NCBI GenBank assembly: GCA_965204215.1
Contig: CBDBDZ010000013.1
Location: 992,001 to 1,056,000, forward strand
Reading direction: 5' to 3'
DNA: 64,000 bases
From: CBDBDZ01 sp965204215
GTDB lineage: Bacteria > Pseudomonadota > Gammaproteobacteria > Pseudomonadales > GM7GCV1
This document shows, piece by piece, positions 17,910 through 24,956 of this stretch; position 1 is the stretch's first letter; each line of letters starts with the position of its first letter. Below the pieces are notes generated by a model. It was not told the DNA's origin, did not search any database, and worked only from the letters and a program-made list of their open reading frames with translations. Both the position numbers and the translations under genes were made by a program.

Positions 17910-19123
17910 TGTATAGGTTCAGATAGATATGAGACTTATTTTTTAAATTTTTCACCTGTTAATTTGTGGTAAAGTCGTAAGACTTTTCCATCAAATTAAT
18001 AGGTCATTTGAAAGCTGGTTTAAAGTCGGGTAGCCTTTGTAATTTGACTAAATTAACTTACAGAGAGACTACCCATGCAGACCTTAAGCCTACGAATCAA
18101 ATCATATCGCAGTTGGCGCATTAATGATAGAGCGCCAACTGAAGCAATTGACAGAATCCATAGACTAGAACTCTATGACCAATTGAAACAAGAAGGTTGT
18201 AGCGAAGCACTTCGTTTGAAGTCAATAGGCTGGTCACGAGCCACTTATTATCGCTGGAGCGCACGTTATAATCAGCTAGGTTGGGAAGGATTAGTGGAAC
18301 AAAGCCGTCGCCCTTATAATCGCCGTCAATCACAATGGACAAAACAGCAAGAGCAAATAGTTTTGCATATTAGGCAGCGTTACCGTTGTTGGGGTAAGCG
18401 TAAAATATGGAAAATAATGGTTCGTGACCATCAGCAAACGATTAGTGAAAGTAGCGTCGGTAGGATTATCAGTAAACTTATTAAAAACGGTAAGATATTG
18501 CCTGTATCGTTTTATTATGGCGGGCGTATGAAGCCTAAAAAGAAACGACAATTTAGTTATCATGCTAGACGTTGGCAATATGGTATGAAAGCCAAGAAGG
18601 TAGGTCAGATGATTCAAATTGACCATATGAGTATTAGTTTTACCGAAGGCTTTAATGTCAAAGAATTCAAAGCTACCTGCCCGATAACAGGTATGACATT
18701 CTTACGTTGTTACAGTACCGCAACCAGTCATAATGCTAAGCGCTTTCTCATGTATTTAAAACAACAAGCCCCATTCACTATTGAGTCCATACAAGTGGAT
18801 GGTGGTAGCGAATTTATGGCTGAATTTGAAGAATACTGTCGTGAACTCGGTATCAAACTTTGGGTATTACCACCTAAGCGTCCTGATTTAAACGGCTGTG
18901 TTGAACGGGCTAATGGTACAACACGTTATGAGTTTTATCCCTTTTATGAAGGGAGTTTAAGTGTTAGATTGATGAATCAAGCCTTAGATGATTATGAAAG
19001 TTACTATAACACTTATAGACCACACGAAAAGGTTGGATTAGATACTCCAATGGAGTATTATCTGAAAATTACACAGGCTGCTTGATGTTTATGCTTTTGT
19101 CTCACATGTACTGAACCTAGACA
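17910..19123 (+). mobile_element. IS481-family element (intact)
   Basis: A 1214-bp element with ends TGTATAGGTTCAG and, inverted, TGTCTAGGTTCAG. The 4-bp target GTTT is duplicated at 17906-17909 and 19124-19127. Comparison with IS4 copy 1, which has the empty site CCAGTTTCAG, defines both borders exactly. Confidence 0.92.
18075..19085 (+). CDS. IS481-family transposase
   Basis: A 336-residue transposase. The N-terminal half carries helix-turn-helix segments (ALRLKSIGWSRATYYRWSAR) and the C-terminal half a retroviral-integrase (rve) fold with the triad in MIQIDHMS, ESIQVDGGSEF and LNGCVERANGTTR. An AGAGAGA ribosome binding site precedes ATG 18075. It looks intact; a diverged fragment of the same family lies at 14458-14895. 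Confidence 0.9.
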   Translation: MQTLSLRIKSYRSWRINDRAPTEAIDRIHRLELYDQLKQEGCSEALRLKSIGWSRATYYRWSARYNQLGWEGLVEQSRRPYNRRQSQWTKQQEQIVLHIRQRYRCWGKRKIWKIMVRDHQQTISESSVGRIISKLIKNGKILPVSFYYGGRMKPKKKRQFSYHARRWQYGMKAKKVGQMIQIDHMSISFTEGFNVKEFKATCPITGMTFLRCYSTATSHNAKRFLMYLKQQAPFTIESIQVDGGSEFMAEFEEYCRELGIKLWVLPPKRPDLNGCVERANGTTRYEFYPFYEGSLSVRLMNQALDDYESYYNTYRPHEKVGLDTPMEYYLKITQAA

Positions 19124-19431
19124 GTTTCAGTAATTGTGAAAATACAGTATTATGATGACTCAAAGCTATTCTCTTGTTGATTTATAAAGTGTTTTTTTGC
19201 AACTCTATTTTATCAAATTAATGAGAGATACGCTTTGTTTTATTAACGCCTACTCAATTGTGGGACAGCAGTGATTTGGCATATAAAAGTTATACTTCAG
19301 GCATCCCTCCGAAAAATACGTCTCCAAAATCAAATTTAGACGAATTAAAAAAATTGAAAGAGCTATTAGATTTAGGCGCTATATCACAAGAAGAATTCGA
19401 TGCAAAAAAATCCATATTATTTAAATAATAC

Positions 19432-19518
19432 AGCTAACAAGTTGCTCAAATTCGTTACGTTGCTTCGCAACTTCACCGGACGCTTACTGCGTTCGCGCCG
19501 TTTAGCAAGGCGTTATGT
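19432..19518 (+). repeat. attC site 2
   Basis: R'' AGCTAAC (19432-19438) is complementary to the R' of site 1; R' is GTTATGT (19512-19518). The arms AAGTTGCTCAAA and TTTAGCAAGG pair with one unpaired base, and GTTGCTTCGCAAC forms an inner hairpin. 87 bp. Confidence 0.85.
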
Positions 19519-19573
19519 GTAACTGTGATAATACTGTTCAACAAACTTAAACTAACTACAATTGGAAAATTAA

Positions 19574-21157
19574 ATGAAAATAATTAACTTAGTCTATATT
19601 TTATTACTAACACTATTTATTACAGCTTGTGGGGGTGGAAGCGATAATTCTAGCCAATCCCCTACACCGACACCTACCCCCCAGCCTACTAGTAATTCTA
19701 CACCTACAGCAATTATACAAAGCATCACAGTTGACGAAGATAGCTCAATAAGTATTGTACTAACAGGAATCGACTCTGATGGAACTATCGCCAGCTATAG
19801 TAATACAGTTCCTACTAACGGTGTGCTTAGCGGAACTGCTCCTAACTTAACTTATACGCCTAATGCTAACTTTTTTGGTTCGGATTCTTTTAGTTTTACA
19901 GTAACTGATAATGCTGGAAGTGAGTCACAACCAGCAATAATCAGTATAACCGTTACGGATGTGCCAGAACCTAGTTCAGCGCCAAATATAACAGTTACAC
20001 CAGCTACAGCTACAGTTATGTCAGGAACAGGTGCAGATTTTTCTATTTCAGTGTCCGATAGTGATGGATTATCTGGAACATTTAGTGTGGATTGCGGTGT
20101 TCCCAGAATTATTGGTTCAAATGTGAATCATAATCCACCCAATAGTTTATTTAGTAATTCAACAATAAATATTCCTAATATAGGACAAGATACAACATTT
20201 TCATGTACTGTTCTTGCTGAAGATACTTTAGGCAATACAGGGAGTTTTGTAATTACTCTAAACATTACAGGCACAACAATATCATCAAGTAATGATTTAG
20301 AAACATTTATCAGAACATCATTTACTAATCTAGGAAATAATACAACAATCACGTTCTCTACTAATGGTACAGACAGTATCACAAGTACTATGGTAAATTC
20401 TATTGATGCTAATGCTAATGGAGCAATATTTTCGATTAGTTATGGTGGCGTATTTAATTGTGATGAAACCTTTGTTTCATCGGATGTAGATTATGTGTGT
20501 ACATCAGGGTTAGACGTAAACCCAGAGACTTTATCTGACAGTTTAACTGCACTTATCGAAGTGGCTAGAGTTGGTTCAAGAGCTGGAAATATTACAACTG
20601 CGCGATTTGGAGAGAGTTTGACTGTCTCTTTGGGATTAAATAATGTAGATAGTGCTGTTTTAAGTGATGGAACTGACACTTACACTGTGAACGCTTCAGG
20701 AATTGCTACAATTCCATTTAGTTCTGTAAAGAATGGGAATGTTTCTTTGGATGCTATTTTGTCTTCAGCTGGAAATGCTGATAAGGTAGTTGAGAATGTT
20801 GCAAGTTACTTTAATCCTGCATGTAATGTACAGGGAGTTGAAGTTTGTGGTAATTTAGGAGGACCTTTTGATGTGCCATCAGGAGCTTCAACTCTTTCCA
20901 TTCAAACATCTTCTATGCAAGAACTTCCAGAGGGTCAAGGGTATGTTTTAAGAAATTTTAGTTCATCTGACCAACAAACTTCAGATGATAGTAACTCCTC
21001 AAATACATTTACTTTTAACATGTTTACTAATAGTTATAGTGCTGAGGCCATTATTCCTTTAGGAGCGAGCACTTTTGAAGCAGTTCCATTTAGAGTAGAG
21101 GAGAATCAGATCCTTTATGGACTGCCTTCTGGCTCAGTTCAATTTAATGGTCAATAA
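19574..21157 (+). CDS. cassette gene: Ig/cadherin-like surface lipoprotein
   Basis: A 527-residue lipoprotein with a lipobox (FITACGGGS, Cys about residue 19), a Thr/Pro-rich linker (PTPTPTPQPT) and a cadherin-like/Big-type beta-sandwich domain at about residues 40-130 (TVDEDSSISIVLTG to DSFSFTVTDNAG). The rest is Ser/Thr/Asn-rich and probably beta-structured, with scattered Cys residues (DCGVP, FNCDE, CNVQGVEVCG). At 1.6 kb it is large for an integron cassette. It sits alone between attC sites 2 and 3. Binding partner or function is not recognisable. Confidence 0.75.
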   Translation: MKIINLVYILLLTLFITACGGGSDNSSQSPTPTPTPQPTSNSTPTAIIQSITVDEDSSISIVLTGIDSDGTIASYSNTVPTNGVLSGTAPNLTYTPNANFFGSDSFSFTVTDNAGSESQPAIISITVTDVPEPSSAPNITVTPATATVMSGTGADFSISVSDSDGLSGTFSVDCGVPRIIGSNVNHNPPNSLFSNSTINIPNIGQDTTFSCTVLAEDTLGNTGSFVITLNITGTTISSSNDLETFIRTSFTNLGNNTTITFSTNGTDSITSTMVNSIDANANGAIFSISYGGVFNCDETFVSSDVDYVCTSGLDVNPETLSDSLTALIEVARVGSRAGNITTARFGESLTVSLGLNNVDSAVLSDGTDTYTVNASGIATIPFSSVKNGNVSLDAILSSAGNADKVVENVASYFNPACNVQGVEVCGNLGGPFDVPSGASTLSIQTSSMQELPEGQGYVLRNFSSSDQQTSDDSNSSNTFTFNMFTNSYSAEAIIPLGASTFEAVPFRVEENQILYGLPSGSVQFNGQ

Positions 21158-21249
21158 TTTTGTTAATTTTCAAGTCCCTGGGGGTCAGGCACCTAAACTT
21201 GTAAGCCAATGATTTTATTAAATATTATGTTGCAAAGGGTCAGAGTTAC

Positions 21250-21306
21250 ACATAACAAGTTAAGGCAAAGGACGCGCAAAGCGCGCCTCTGCTTAAAGCG
21301 TTAGGA
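21250..21306 (+). repeat. attC site 3
   Basis: R'' ACATAAC (21250-21256) is complementary to the R' of site 2; R' is GTTAGGA (21300-21306). The arms TTAAGGCAAAGG and CCTCTGCTTAAA pair, and CGCGCAAAGCGCG forms the terminal hairpin. A short 57-bp site. Confidence 0.9.
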
Positions 21307-21314
21307 GTTAACTC

Positions 21315-21626
21315 ATGAACAATAAATACTTTTTATATTTGATATTACTAATATCAATGAATGCAACTGCATACATATTCGGAGGTAGCAATCTAGGATT
21401 TTCTGGGTATCCTTCACATGACTGCTATAAGCCTACAAAGCCATATAAACCATATTCATTTAGCTCTCAATGGGAAATTGACTCATATAATTCAAAAGTA
21501 GAACGCTATAATTCGGAGTTTGAGTATTATATAAGTTGTATTGAAGAGTATGTGGATAATGCAAATAATGATATAAAAAGAATCCAAGGAGAAATAGAAG
21601 AGGCTGTAGATGAAGCAAATTATTAA
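21315..21626 (+). CDS. cassette gene: small secreted Tyr-rich protein
   Basis: A 103-residue protein with a signal peptide (YFLYLILLISMNATA), a Tyr/Pro/Lys-rich middle (YKPTKPYKPYSF) and an acidic, probably helical C-terminal tail (DIKRIQGEIEEAVDEAN). Two cysteines remain after processing. ATG 21315 lies 9 bp after attC 3. I recognise no family. It shares one cassette with the next ORF. Confidence 0.6.
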   Translation: MNNKYFLYLILLISMNATAYIFGGSNLGFSGYPSHDCYKPTKPYKPYSFSSQWEIDSYNSKVERYNSEFEYYISCIEEYVDNANNDIKRIQGEIEEAVDEANY

Positions 21627-21707
21627 AATATTAACGGTCTAGACTTGAGTTTTATTTCTCTAACTCTATATAAGAATTCTACTAATTTTATTTACAAATT
21701 TATTACT

Positions 21708-21926
21708 ATGACTAACGACAGAGATACTTATAAATATCATTTAAAAAAAGGTAACAAGATTGTTCATACAGGTATTACCAATGATTTAAATCGCCGTGAA
21801 TCCGAACACAAACAAAATTACGGTAGTAATGTCCATATCAAACAAGTAGGGAATCGGACTACTCGCCAAGGTGCTCTTAATTGGGAAGCTGAACAAAGAA
21901 GTAATGGCAAACCCACAGGTCCATAA
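21708..21926 (+). CDS. cassette gene: small GIY-YIG-like protein
   Basis: A 72-residue protein with the pattern YKYHLKKGNKIVHTGITNDL followed by NRRESEHKQ, which recalls the first strands and helix of GIY-YIG nucleases (G-I-T-x-D-L-x-R-R-x-x-E-H). It lacks the rest of a full nuclease domain, so catalytic activity is doubtful. ATG 21708 is preferred because the frame upstream of it looks non-coding. The gene ends 6 bp before attC 4. Confidence 0.55.
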   Translation: MTNDRDTYKYHLKKGNKIVHTGITNDLNRRESEHKQNYGSNVHIKQVGNRTTRQGALNWEAEQRSNGKPTGP

Positions 21927-21932
21927 CAAAAC

Positions 21933-22025
21933 TCCTAACAAGTTGGTCAAATTCACTCCATGCCTTCGGCATTTCGTCGGACAAATAAAGCTTCGCTTTA
22001 TTTGCCGTTTACCAAGACGTTATAT
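21933..22025 (+). repeat. attC site 4
   Basis: R'' TCCTAAC (21933-21939) is the exact complement of the R' of site 3; R' is GTTATAT (22019-22025). The arms TTGGTCAAA and TTTACCAAG pair with one extra base, and the inner hairpins ATGCCTTCGGCAT and AAATAAAGCTTCGCTTTATTT are visible. 93 bp. Confidence 0.88.
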
Positions 22026-22035
22026 TTAAAACAGT

Positions 22036-22425
22036 ATGAACCACATAAAATTTATAAACTATAACTGCGGCGTCCTATTGCTTTTAATTGGATTCATATG
22101 TTTTATCTTCCCTGAATGGTTTATGGCTCTTTATGACACAGAGTTAAAAACATCTCAAAGTAAAACCGAGATTAGATCGCTTAGTGGCTTCGTTTTTAGC
22201 ATCGGATATTTATTTTGTTATTTCACTTATCATACAAAAAATCAAATAGCTATTTTATATTCAGTAATCATTGTGTTATTGAGTTTCGTCTTATCTAGAA
22301 TATTCGGCCTATTCGTTGATGGTTTTGATCAAACGATAACTTATTATGAGTTAGGCTTCGAAGCAGTTGCATTGGCTATTATTTTAATCGTTTATTTCAA
22401 AAATAAAGATTTCAAAATATGTTAG
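22036..22425 (+). CDS. cassette gene: DUF4345-like four-helix membrane protein
   Basis: A 129-residue integral membrane protein with four predicted helices, near residues 12-28 (GVLLLLIGFICFIFPEW), 48-66, 72-92 (IAILYSVIIVLLSFVLSRIF) and 107-122 (LGFEAVALAIILIVYF). The arrangement, with RIFGLFVDG between helices 3 and 4, resembles DUF4345 proteins, which have no defined function. Single gene of its cassette, starting 10 bp after attC 4. Confidence 0.65.
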   Translation: MNHIKFINYNCGVLLLLIGFICFIFPEWFMALYDTELKTSQSKTEIRSLSGFVFSIGYLFCYFTYHTKNQIAILYSVIIVLLSFVLSRIFGLFVDGFDQTITYYELGFEAVALAIILIVYFKNKDFKIC

Positions 22426-22435
22426 TAAATTTTAA

Positions 22436-22494
22436 ATATAGCAAGTTAAGCCAACAGGACGCCGCAAGCGTCGCCGCTGTTTAAGGCGTTAGGA
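22436..22494 (+). repeat. attC site 5
   Basis: R'' ATATAGC (22436-22442) differs by one base from the exact complement (ATATAAC) of the R' of site 4; R' is GTTAGGA (22488-22494). GACGCCGCAAGCGTC is the terminal hairpin and AAGTTAAGCCAACAG pairs with CTGTTTAAGGC. 59 bp. Confidence 0.85.
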
Positions 22495-22500
22495 TTTCAA

Positions 22501-23475
22501 ATGAATTTCCGAGCTATAACTTTAGTTCTACTTTTTTTATCCGGTTCTGTGAATGCTCAGAGCTTAAGCACTCATACTACCAGCAGGTCTGATGGCTCCG
22601 ATATTACTTATTATCTTCATCATCAATTAGATACATCACCAAACGATACATTATTACTAATTCTTCAAGGCTCTGATTGCAATAGCGTATTACAAATCGA
22701 ATCAATATTTACAGATTATAAGAATGTTTGGCCAGAAGCAGACGTCCTTCTAATAGAAAAATATGGAATTGATGGAAGGTTGAGCTTTAGCTCAGATGCT
22801 GAGCGCAGAGACTGCCCAGATAAATATATCCAAAATGATAGCCCAGAGCAGCGAGTAGCAGATATTCAAGTAGTCCTTGGTGTTGTACGGAAAGATCGTT
22901 ATCCTAACCTCATTGTGCTTGGGGGGAGTGAGGGGGCTGTTATTGCTAACTTAGTCACTACCAGAATCGAGGATATAAATGCAACGATTTCTCTCAATAG
23001 TGGTGGTCAAAAATTTATTGATGATGTTATACATAATATTAAGGTAGCATCTATAAATAACGATGAAATAGAAGAGAGCATTAAGGAATTTCGAGGATTT
23101 TCAAATCATATTATCAATAGTCAATCATCTGAACTTAAAGTAAGTGGGCATGGTTACAATTGGTGGTATCAAATGCTATCTATTGATCAACTTGAAATAC
23201 TTCAGGGAGTGAATACGCCGTTACTTGTCATTCAGGGAGGAAGGGATTCATCTGTTTCACCTCAAAAAGTTGATGAAATGATGCGTGCACTTGTGAAGAC
23301 AGGAAAAGGCAATATTGAATACCGAACATACAAAGAACTTGATCATGGTTTCTTGAATATAAACGGAGAAAGCAAACGTGAATTGGTTGTAAACGATATA
23401 AATGTTTGGTTAAAGTCAAAACTCAGAAATCCTAACAAGTCAATGCAACCGACCGCTGAAGCGTCGGTTGATTGA
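22501..23475 (+). CDS. cassette gene: secreted alpha/beta hydrolase
   Basis: A 324-residue exported protein (signal peptide ending near SGSVNAQ) with an alpha/beta-hydrolase outline: a nucleophile elbow GGSEGA near residue 142, an acid candidate in IQGGRDSSVSP and a histidine in ELDHGFLN. These could form a Ser-Asp-His triad typical of serine esterases and peptidases. The last 15 residues (NPNKSMQPTAEASVD) are encoded by attC 6, a common sign of a cassette gene whose original stop was replaced. The substrate is unknown. Confidence 0.75.
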   Translation: MNFRAITLVLLFLSGSVNAQSLSTHTTSRSDGSDITYYLHHQLDTSPNDTLLLILQGSDCNSVLQIESIFTDYKNVWPEADVLLIEKYGIDGRLSFSSDAERRDCPDKYIQNDSPEQRVADIQVVLGVVRKDRYPNLIVLGGSEGAVIANLVTTRIEDINATISLNSGGQKFIDDVIHNIKVASINNDEIEESIKEFRGFSNHIINSQSSELKVSGHGYNWWYQMLSIDQLEILQGVNTPLLVIQGGRDSSVSPQKVDEMMRALVKTGKGNIEYRTYKELDHGFLNINGESKRELVVNDINVWLKSKLRNPNKSMQPTAEASVD

Positions 23476-23485
23476 GGCGTTATGC
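23430..23485 (+). repeat. attC site 6
   Basis: R'' TCCTAAC (23430-23436) is the exact complement of the R' of site 5; R' is GTTATGC (23479-23485). The arms TCAATGCAACCGACCGCT and AGCGTCGGTTGATTGA pair along their length except for two unpaired bases, the extrahelical bases used for strand choice. 56 bp. Confidence 0.92.
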
Positions 23486-23505
23486 GTCAAGCTGGGACTC
23501 CAAAA

Positions 23506-23904
23506 ATGACTAGGGTAGCAGAATGTTGCTGTGCCCAGTTGAGTATTGAACTGAATGGTGAGCCAGAAATGCATGGCGTTTGTCACTGTGATGATTGCAA
23601 GAAGCGAACTGGATCAGCGTTCAGTATATCTGCCTACTTTAAGACAAAGGAAAAATTGAACATAGTAGGTCATTCAAATCAGTATTCGTTTTACCATAAA
23701 GAACAGGATCATGAACAAACAAGACATTTTTGTTCCAAGTGTGGTACAACGCTTTATTGGTTTGTTTCATCGCATCCGGATTTAATTGGAGTTGCTGGGG
23801 GCTGCTTCGTAAAGAAACCACTTGGAAAGCCAAAATATTCTACAAGGCACAGTAAAAAATGTAGTTGGGTCAAGTTAGGGTGGGGAATTGAAAAAGACGC
23901 ATAA
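23506..23904 (+). CDS. cassette gene: GFA-family (glutathione-dependent formaldehyde-activating-like) protein
   Basis: A protein of about 132 residues with the GFA/CENP-V zinc-binding fold. It has a CCC cluster near the N terminus (AECCCAQL), the CHCDDCKKRTGSAFSI motif and a second CxxC pair in RHFCSKCGTTLYW. Such proteins bind zinc; some bind glutathione-hydroxymethyl adducts, but most have no proven activity. The start is open: ATG 23506 is close to the first conserved residues, while ATG 23482 lies within the core of attC 6. The last residues (EKDA) are encoded by attC 7. Confidence 0.8.
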   Translation: MTRVAECCCAQLSIELNGEPEMHGVCHCDDCKKRTGSAFSISAYFKTKEKLNIVGHSNQYSFYHKEQDHEQTRHFCSKCGTTLYWFVSSHPDLIGVAGGCFVKKPLGKPKYSTRHSKKCSWVKLGWGIEKDA

Positions 23905-24036
23905 CAAGGCAATGAACTACGCTCCAGCATTACATGCTTCCGCCGGGCATTTCACTTCAGCCGCCAATTTGTGCGTCATTTCATTCTCGCACAAATTATC
24001 GTCCTCCGCAAAATGCCGATTATTGCGACGTTATGC
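23899..24036 (+). repeat. attC site 7
   Basis: R'' GCATAAC (23899-23905) is the exact complement of the R' of site 6; R' is GTTATGC (24030-24036). CGGGCATTTC pairs with AAAATGCCG, and AATTTGTGCG...CGCACAAATT makes the central hairpin. 138 bp, closely similar in plan to site 1. Confidence 0.9.
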
Positions 24037-24057
24037 TCCCAAGCAAAAGGATATAAA

Positions 24058-24258
24058 ATGAATTTACTACGAACTGTTATGATCACTTTTCTGTTCTCTA
24101 TCGCTACCATTTCTAACGCTGGTTTTTTTGAGATAAATGATGCACAGGTTAAGACCATTGTATCAGGCATCTTGCCTATGCAACCGGGGTCGTATTGAAA
24201 AAATGCGATTTTGAGGGATACTATCCTGTACCACGTGATTATTGCTTATTGCAAAAGT
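24058..24258 (+). pseudogene. last cassette gene, truncated (secreted protein)
   Basis: After an AAAAGG ribosome binding site the ORF codes a signal peptide (TVMITFLFSIATISNA) and a short mature part, then stops at 24196-24198 after 46 residues. In the next frame, starting around 24187, a protein-like stretch follows (VVLKKCDFEGYYPVPRDYCLL), so a frameshift is likely. No R'' (GCATAAC expected) closes the cassette. Homology to hemY begins at 24260, so the 3' end of the gene appears to be deleted. Confidence 0.55.
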
Positions 24259-24259
24259 C

Positions 24260-24955
24260 TCAACTTGTGTGTTTCTTCCGAAAAAGTTTTTTTAATTGCG
24301 AGGCATATTTGTTTTCTAGTCTCTTCAATTCTTGTTCTTTGCCCAAAGCTTTATAAACAAGGTGTTTATAGCGGATGATTTCAAAGCGTTTGTGATGTTC
24401 TGCGGATAGTTTTTCGAGCATTTCATCGGCGGTATCAAATTGCTCGGTAGTAACTAGTTGATAAAGGCGCTCTAGTTCAGGAGCTAATTGATGGCTTTCA
24501 GTGAGTTGATCACTCGCCTCTAACCATTTATTGGATAGCTCATTTTTTTCTAAATGAAATGCTGCTCTTGCGCCCATGATTAGAGTGACAATGTTATCTT
24601 GTTTGCGATTAATGGGCTTTAGTTGTGCGACGCATTCATGCCAGTCGCCTTCAAGGTAAGCCAGCAATCCAGAGTATAGTTGTTTTTGCTGTTTCTCTTG
24701 TTGCTTGTGCCTGTACCACTTACCGTTGAAAAGTGAAATTATTATCTGCAATAGCTTTATCAACCAGGGAGCAATAATTAAACCAATCAGAAGCGCCAGC
24801 CAGAGCTTAACTTGAAGTTCGTAGCCGCTCAGGGTTAATAAAATGCTACTGTCTCTATCAATTATATAAATGGCAGCAATAGGTATTAATGTAAGGAATA
24901 AGCGTAAAGACCAGTTGGTGCGTTTTGGGGTTTGAGGTAAATTGAGGTTATTCAT
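24260..24955 (-). CDS. hemY: HemY-like inner membrane protein, apparently truncated
   Basis: The N-terminal half of a HemY protein of the haem gene cluster: two membrane segments (about residues 18-36 and 48-72) followed by helical TPR-like repeats (SGLLAYLEGDWHECVAQL, ARAAFHLEKNE). It has 231 residues, whereas HemY proteins are normally about 400. The sequence stops right at the border with the cassette array, so the missing C-terminal TPR half was probably lost in a deletion. HemY is thought to help assemble or channel early haem enzymes. It follows hemX by 1 bp. Confidence 0.75.
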   Translation of the reverse strand: MNNLNLPQTPKRTNWSLRLFLTLIPIAAIYIIDRDSSILLTLSGYELQVKLWLALLIGLIIAPWLIKLLQIIISLFNGKWYRHKQQEKQQKQLYSGLLAYLEGDWHECVAQLKPINRKQDNIVTLIMGARAAFHLEKNELSNKWLEASDQLTESHQLAPELERLYQLVTTEQFDTADEMLEKLSAEHHKRFEIIRYKHLVYKALGKEQELKRLENKYASQLKKLFRKKHTS

Positions 24956-24956
24956 A

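Larger units (their letters stand above)
16794..19163 (-). pseudogene. IS4-family transposase, copy 2, split by an IS481
   Basis: The body of the transposase (17849 to 16794, 351 residues, from MRKMSRWSQFAS on) is identical in protein sequence to copy 1. The first residues, starting at the TTG near 19163, lie beyond the IS481 inserted between 17909 and 19124. The downstream part could in theory be made from the internal ATG at 17849, but it lacks the normal start and ribosome binding site. Probably inactive, though otherwise undamaged, which indicates a recent hit. Confidence 0.85.
16775..19273 (-). mobile_element. IS4-family element, copy 2, interrupted by an IS481
   Basis: Same ends (CACTGCTGTCCCACAA) as copy 1, with a 9-bp duplication ATTTGGCAT at 16766-16774 and 19274-19282. 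The length is 2499 bp because a 1214-bp IS481 with its 4-bp duplication sits inside; without it the element is 1281 bp, the same as copy 1. Confidence 0.92.
16549..19428 (+). pseudogene. cassette gene: zinc-ribbon, membrane segment and SHOCT domain, split by an IS
   Basis: The gene starts at ATG 16549 and is cut at 16774 by IS4 copy 2; it resumes at 19283 and ends at 19428. Without the IS and one 9-bp duplicate (ATTTGGCAT) the frame is continuous through WYLAYKSYTSG. The rebuilt protein of about 123 residues has two CxxC pairs (CRIC and CYDC), a membrane segment (KTIIFLILGLIIPLWIITL) and a C-terminal SHOCT motif (LKELLDLGAISQEEFDAKK). SHOCT ends usually mediate oligomerisation or membrane association. 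Function unknown; inactive as it stands. Confidence 0.8.
16042..24258 (+). other. integron-type cassette array without integrase (CALIN)
   Basis: Seven attC sites (listed separately) separate eight short gene units, all transcribed rightward. For each pair of neighbouring sites, the R' core of the left one is the reverse complement, exactly or with at most one base change, of the R'' of the next: AGCTAAC, ACATAAC, TCCTAAC, ATATAGC, TCCTAAC and GCATAAC. This is the signature of cassettes that once were circles. No tyrosine-recombinase integron integrase is seen in the window. The left end is buried in IS copies; the right end is cut off at hemY. Confidence 0.88.

Noticed and set aside
21165..21245. 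CTGGGGGTCAGGCACC and AAGGGTCAGAG near attC 3 as a REP-type repeat
   Set aside because: It recalls REP units linked to RAYT transposases, but only weak, incomplete copies are seen and no partner transposase is present.
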